A stretch of 16,923 nucleotides of DNA from Thermoplasmata archaeon (GTDB lineage Archaea; Thermoplasmatota; Penumbrarchaeia; Penumbrarchaeales; EX4484-36): contig JAGHBW010000164.1 in the NCBI GenBank assembly GCA_021160765.1, positions 1 to 16,923 of the forward strand, given 5' to 3'. Shown one piece after another: positions 13,978 through 16,923 of this stretch; positions within the stretch are counted from its first letter, which is position 1, and each line of letters starts with the position of its first letter. The translations under genes were made by a program, and so were the position numbers. The notes below the pieces were generated by a model, which had not been told where the DNA came from, searched no databases, and saw only the letters and a program-made list of their open reading frames with translations.

Positions 13978-15378
13978 TCATTCTGGATGATTTCTGAAGT
14001 TCCCCAAAATGTTCTTCGGAGAAAATATCTCCTCCGCCTCCTCATGTGTTAAAATGCCCTTTTCAACAGCAAGCTCTTTAACAGGCCTACCCCTCTCCAA
14101 AGACTCCTTGGCTAACTCCGCAGCTCTGAGATAGCCTATTTTCGGAACCAGAAGGGTGGCCAGGGATGGGTTTCTCTCCAGATAGCCGTAACACCTCTCT
14201 TTATTGGCCACAATCCCTTCAATGGCCTTCGCCCTGTATACTGGCAGGAAGTTAATCAAAAGGTTGATCATTTCAAGGGTCTCGTTGGCTATCAGGGGGA
14301 ACATAACATTGAGCTCCAGTTGACCTGCACCAGATGCCCTTGCTACGCTGTAATAAAGTCCCTCTATATGATAACAAACCATATTCAAGCACTCCGCCAT
14401 TACAGGGTTTACTTTACCTGGCATGATAGATGAGCCCGGCTGGACTGCCGGAAGATTTATCTCTCCCAGTCCCGTGGTGGGGCCGGAGGAGAGAAGGCGG
14501 AGGTCATTTGCGATCCTCCCAAGCTCAATAGCGAGGTTGTTTATAGCGGAGGCGAGTGATAAAATCCTGCCTGGACTTTGAAGTCCCTCTACAGGAATGG
14601 GGTTTGGCCGGAAAGGGATTCCGGTGGTTTCCTGTAAATAGTGAAATACCAGTTTCTGAAAATCAGGATGAGTGTTGATTCCTGTTCCCACAGCGTTTCC
14701 TCCTAAAGGCAACTCTAAAAGCCCCTCTCTAGCCCTTGTTATATCCGATAGATGCCTCTCCAGGGTCTTTGCGTATGCTGTAAATTCCATTCCCAATGTT
14801 AGGGGCATGGCGTCTATAAGGTGAGTCCTTCCGGATTTCATCACATCTGAGAACTCTTCTCCTTTACGTTTAAAGGCCAGAAGAAGCTCTTTTAACACTC
14901 TTATCAGGTCTCCTGAAAGCCTGTATACTGCTATATGGGAGGCAGAAGGGAAGGTGTCATTGGTGGACTGGCCCATGTTTACGTGGTCATTGGGGGAGAT
15001 TATGTCGTATCTTCCCTTCTCTTCACCGATTATTTCAAGGGCTCTGTTGGCTATAACCTCATTCACATTCATGTTTGTAGAGGTACCAGCGCCTGCCTGG
15101 AATCTGTCCACGACGAAGTTATCCCAGTGTTTTCCGTTTAAGATCTCCTCAATGGCGCTGATTATGGCCTTGCCCCTTCTTTCATCTAAGGCTCCCACGT
15201 CCATATTGGCCTTTGCACACGCCATTTTTATCTCAGCATATGCCCTCCATATCTCAGGATGGTTTGGGACGCCTGAAACTGGAAAGTTCTCCATCGCTCT
15301 AAGGGTTTGAATGCCCCAGAGAACCTCCCCCGGAACCTTTTTTGCTCCTAATGGATCCTTTTCTTCTCTATGTTTCAT
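13978..15378 (-). CDS. Aspartase/fumarase family lyase, probably aspartate ammonia-lyase
   Basis: This is a member of the class II fumarase/aspartase superfamily, homotetramers that eliminate ammonia or water to give fumarate. It shows all the family regions: GAGTSTNMNVNEV, GQSTNDTFPSA, GRTHLIDAMPLTLG, and the signature loop GSSIMPGKVNPV. Several details favour aspartase over fumarase: an ENFPVSG-type N-terminus, DLRLLSSGP followed by EINLP, VNPV after the signature lysine rather than VNPTQCE, and GQLELNVM. The WGIQTLRAMENF segment is closer to fumarase, so the substrate is not settled. The ATG at 15378 (466 residues) is preferred because GGTGA lies six bases upstream. GTG at 15387 would add three residues. 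It is divergent from purC. Confidence 0.85.
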   Translation of the reverse strand: MKHREEKDPLGAKKVPGEVLWGIQTLRAMENFPVSGVPNHPEIWRAYAEIKMACAKANMDVGALDERRGKAIISAIEEILNGKHWDNFVVDRFQAGAGTSTNMNVNEVIANRALEIIGEEKGRYDIISPNDHVNMGQSTNDTFPSASHIAVYRLSGDLIRVLKELLLAFKRKGEEFSDVMKSGRTHLIDAMPLTLGMEFTAYAKTLERHLSDITRAREGLLELPLGGNAVGTGINTHPDFQKLVFHYLQETTGIPFRPNPIPVEGLQSPGRILSLASAINNLAIELGRIANDLRLLSSGPTTGLGEINLPAVQPGSSIMPGKVNPVMAECLNMVCYHIEGLYYSVARASGAGQLELNVMFPLIANETLEMINLLINFLPVYRAKAIEGIVANKERCYGYLERNPSLATLLVPKIGYLRAAELAKESLERGRPVKELAVEKGILTHEEAEEIFSPKNILGNFRNHPE

Positions 15379-15412
15379 GTCCCTCACCGGGCCTTGGGGA
15401 GGGAATTGTTTC

Positions 15413-15424
15413 TTTTTATAATTT
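15413..15424. promoter_or_regulatory. Divergent promoter core between aspartase-family gene and purC
   Basis: The AT-rich run at 15413-15424 reads TTTTTATAATTT on the plus strand and AAATTATAAAAA on the minus strand, so it can act as a TATA box both ways. Minus transcripts would start near 15393, just before GGTGA and the ATG at 15378. Plus transcripts would start near 15444, about 43 bases before purC. The minus strand has an A-rich stretch before the box that suits a BRE. Confidence 0.45.
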
Positions 15425-15443
15425 TATTGCTGAGAAAACCATT

Positions 15444-15461
15444 TAATTGAAGGTGCAATTA
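15444..15461. promoter_or_regulatory. Palindrome at the predicted purC start site, possible operator
   Basis: TAATTG (15444-15449) and CAATTA (15456-15461) form a perfect six-base inverted repeat with a six-base spacer. It lies at the predicted plus-strand transcription start. Its dyad symmetry would suit a dimeric helix-turn-helix regulator of purC or of the divergent pair. A small RNA hairpin is the alternative. Confidence 0.35.
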
Positions 15462-15486
15462 GGTCCATAAAGCCCGGGGTGATTTT

Positions 15487-16428
15487 GTGCGAAGTCCAGA
15501 TGCGAGTGAAGAAACACTTATCGGGAACATGAAGTTGATAAGACAGGGTAAGGTGAAGGACGTCTACGCTCCTGAAGAGGGCACATATCTTCTCTTTCGC
15601 TTCAGCAATAGGATATCCGTATTTGATAAGATCATCCCCACAGAAATCCCTCAGAAGGGAGAGACCCTCTGCAGAACTGCTGCATTCTGGTTCAAGAGGG
15701 CTGAGAAAATGGGTTTCAAAACACATTTTTTGGAGTGTCCCACTCCATCCACGATGAAGGTAAAGAGGGTTGAGGTAATACGCGATTATTCTAAAATCAC
15801 ACCGAAAAGCAGGTCGTTCCTTATACCTTTGGAGTTCATCGCACGTTATTATGTTGCCGGGTCTCTTCACGACAGGATGAAGAGGGGCAAGATTGACCCT
15901 AAAAGCATTGGTTTTAATGGGGTTCCTGAGTATGGGGAAAGGCTTCCAGAACCCTTTATTGAGGTGACCACAAAGCTGGAGGAGTATGACCGGCCCATAA
16001 GCAAGAAGGAGGCCCTTGAGATGTCCTCTCTCACCCCACAGGAGTACGACGAGATCGTTGAGATCATACTGAAAGTGGATGAAGAGATTGAGAGGAGAGC
16101 TAGGGCCGGTGGACTGATACACGTTGACGGGAAAAAGGAGTTCGGCATGGATGAGGAGAGGTCCCCCATGCTGCTGGATACCTTTGGGACGGCTGATGAG
16201 GACCGTTTTTGGGATGCTAAACTTTACGAGGAGGGGCAGTTTGTTGAACTCTCCAAAGAGTTTGTAAGGAAATATTACAGGGAGAGTGGGTATTATGAGA
16301 GACTTAGAGAGGCCAGAGAGAGGGGAGAGGAAGAGCCAGAGATCCCACCACTCCCGGAGGATATGGTGGGAGAGGTGAGAAGGCTCTACATAGAACTCTA
16401 TGAGAGGCTCACTGGAGAGAGGTTTTGA
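15487..16428 (+). CDS. purC: SAICAR synthetase (phosphoribosylaminoimidazole-succinocarboxamide synthase)
   Basis: PurC joins CAIR and aspartate with ATP in de novo purine synthesis. The 313-residue product has the N-terminal nucleotide-binding motif GKVKDVY at 21-27. It also has ISVFDKIIPTEIPQKGE, the conserved PLEFIARYYVAGSLHDR, FIEVTTKLEEYDRPIS, and the C-terminal LLDTFGTADEDRFWD. It is longer than the roughly 240-residue bacterial form, like the yeast-type proteins. The start is GTG at 15487, four bases after GGTGA; ATG at 15529 would still leave the first motif intact. The next gene begins 12 bases after its stop. The aspartase-family product across the shared promoter handles aspartate and fumarate, which are also substrate and by-product of purine steps, but any link is speculative. 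Confidence 0.95.
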   Translation: MRSPDASEETLIGNMKLIRQGKVKDVYAPEEGTYLLFRFSNRISVFDKIIPTEIPQKGETLCRTAAFWFKRAEKMGFKTHFLECPTPSTMKVKRVEVIRDYSKITPKSRSFLIPLEFIARYYVAGSLHDRMKRGKIDPKSIGFNGVPEYGERLPEPFIEVTTKLEEYDRPISKKEALEMSSLTPQEYDEIVEIILKVDEEIERRARAGGLIHVDGKKEFGMDEERSPMLLDTFGTADEDRFWDAKLYEEGQFVELSKEFVRKYYRESGYYERLREARERGEEEPEIPPLPEDMVGEVRRLYIELYERLTGERF

Positions 16429-16440
16429 GAGGAGGTAGGG

Positions 16441-16923
16441 ATGACGTATCCCATTGTGCACTTCGTGAAGGATGGGGGGGAGAACCACCCCCTTAAACTT
16501 GAGATACTCCTGGAGAGGGTAGACAGGCTAATAATCCACGAGGAAACGATAAGGGAGAACCTTGAGGAGTTAAGAAGATCCTTCAAGCGTTCCTCCTATT
16601 TCTGGCACCCCATTATAGTTGACAGGAATACCAGGGTGGTCCTGGATGGGATGCACCGTGTCTCTTCTCTTAAGGAGCTGGGGTACAAATATATCCCCAT
16701 TTTGACCATTGATGCCATGAATCCCTATGTGAAACTGGAGAGGTGGATACGCTGCTACACCAGGGAGGGTGAAGTCCCCCAGAGACTTGAGGAGTACGGC
16801 TTTAAGATTGAGGAGGTGGGAAGAGGAGAGGTCAGGGAGATAACGATGAGGGCCCATGATACCCCCCCGGGGAAGGTGAAGTGTGCATTTCATCTAGTTG
16901 ATTTGAAGAGAGGTGTCCTATAC
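16441..16923 (+). CDS. SerK/ParB-like fold protein, runs off the right edge
   Basis: An open frame of 161 codons starts at ATG 16441, six bases after a GGAGGT in the gap following purC. No stop is seen before the window ends. Residues 56-90 (HPIIVDRNTRVVLDGMHRVS, then YKYIPILTIDAM) match the ParB/Srx-like fold used by archaeal free L-serine kinase SerK, whose usual core is DGHHR. Here the core reads DGMHR at 69-73. HEE at 33-35 may correspond to the catalytic acidic region of SerK. There is no signal peptide. It may be a serine kinase feeding cysteine synthesis or a related ParB-fold protein; I cannot tell without the C-terminus. Confidence 0.7.
   Translation, partial: MTYPIVHFVKDGGENHPLKLEILLERVDRLIIHEETIRENLEELRRSFKRSSYFWHPIIVDRNTRVVLDGMHRVSSLKELGYKYIPILTIDAMNPYVKLERWIRCYTREGEVPQRLEEYGFKIEEVGRGEVREITMRAHDTPPGKVKCAFHLVDLKRGVLY

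Noticed and set aside
13861..14052. 63-codon ORF on the plus strand starting at the predicted transcription start
   Set aside because: Would be leaderless, but the protein is not convincing, the first codons are the hairpin arms, and it runs into the antisense of the aspartase-family gene.
15424..16488. 354-residue open frame on the minus strand opposite purC
   Set aside because: Lies entirely over the purC coding region and its flanks; its translation is low in structure-like pattern and purC is unmistakable on the other strand.
1..16923. Insertion sequences, transposases, tRNA or rRNA genes
   Set aside because: Reading both strands I saw no transposase motifs, terminal repeats, or cloverleaf and rRNA-like stretches.

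Overview
The window is archaeal and most likely euryarchaeal. It carries an archaellum (archaeal flagellum) operon, a UPF0179 protein, a Fap7/AK6-type adenylate kinase and a CDP-alcohol phosphatidyltransferase of the ether-lipid type. Promoters look archaeal (BRE plus TATA box), and GGAGGT or GGTGA ribosome sites are common. Arginine is encoded almost only by AGG/AGA and the proteins are highly charged, which would fit a thermophile. A Thermoplasmatota-like lineage is my best guess from gene content, but no marker here settles it.

Positions 548-12452 (minus strand, read right to left) are one long block: a 1492-residue membrane-anchored surface protein, a 322-residue acidic protein, archaellin flaB, a fused flaC-flaD/E scaffold gene, flaF, flaG, flaH, flaI and flaJ. 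Genes are adjacent or nearly so, with ribosome sites often lying across the previous stop codon. FlaI and FlaH are the motor ATPases, FlaJ the membrane platform, FlaF and FlaG the stator-like pseudoperiplasmic proteins, and the FlaC/D/E protein the cytoplasmic scaffold. The preflagellin peptidase and chemotaxis genes are not in the window. The UPF0179 gene follows at 68-508 and seems to have its own promoter.

Right of the archaellum block, 12453-12578 is a divergent promoter region. It is followed on the plus strand by the adenylate kinase (12579-13130) overlapping an archaetidylinositol-phosphate-synthase-like gene (13121-13801). The convergent gap 13802-13977 holds a good promoter, a direct repeat and two perfect inverted repeats, and could encode a small structured RNA. 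An aspartase/fumarase family gene (minus, 13978-15378) is divergent from purC (plus, 15487-16428), with a shared AT-rich promoter core and a palindrome. A SerK/ParB-like gene starting at 16441 runs off the right edge. No stretch longer than 300 bases lacks a gene.

Most worth following up: the giant CARDB/NEW3-type protein and its acidic neighbour at the head of the archaellum operon; flaJ, which has no ATG, GTG or TTG start for its first 90 residues; the structured intergenic locus at 13.8-13.96 kb; and an apparent partial terminator just after the archaellin gene.
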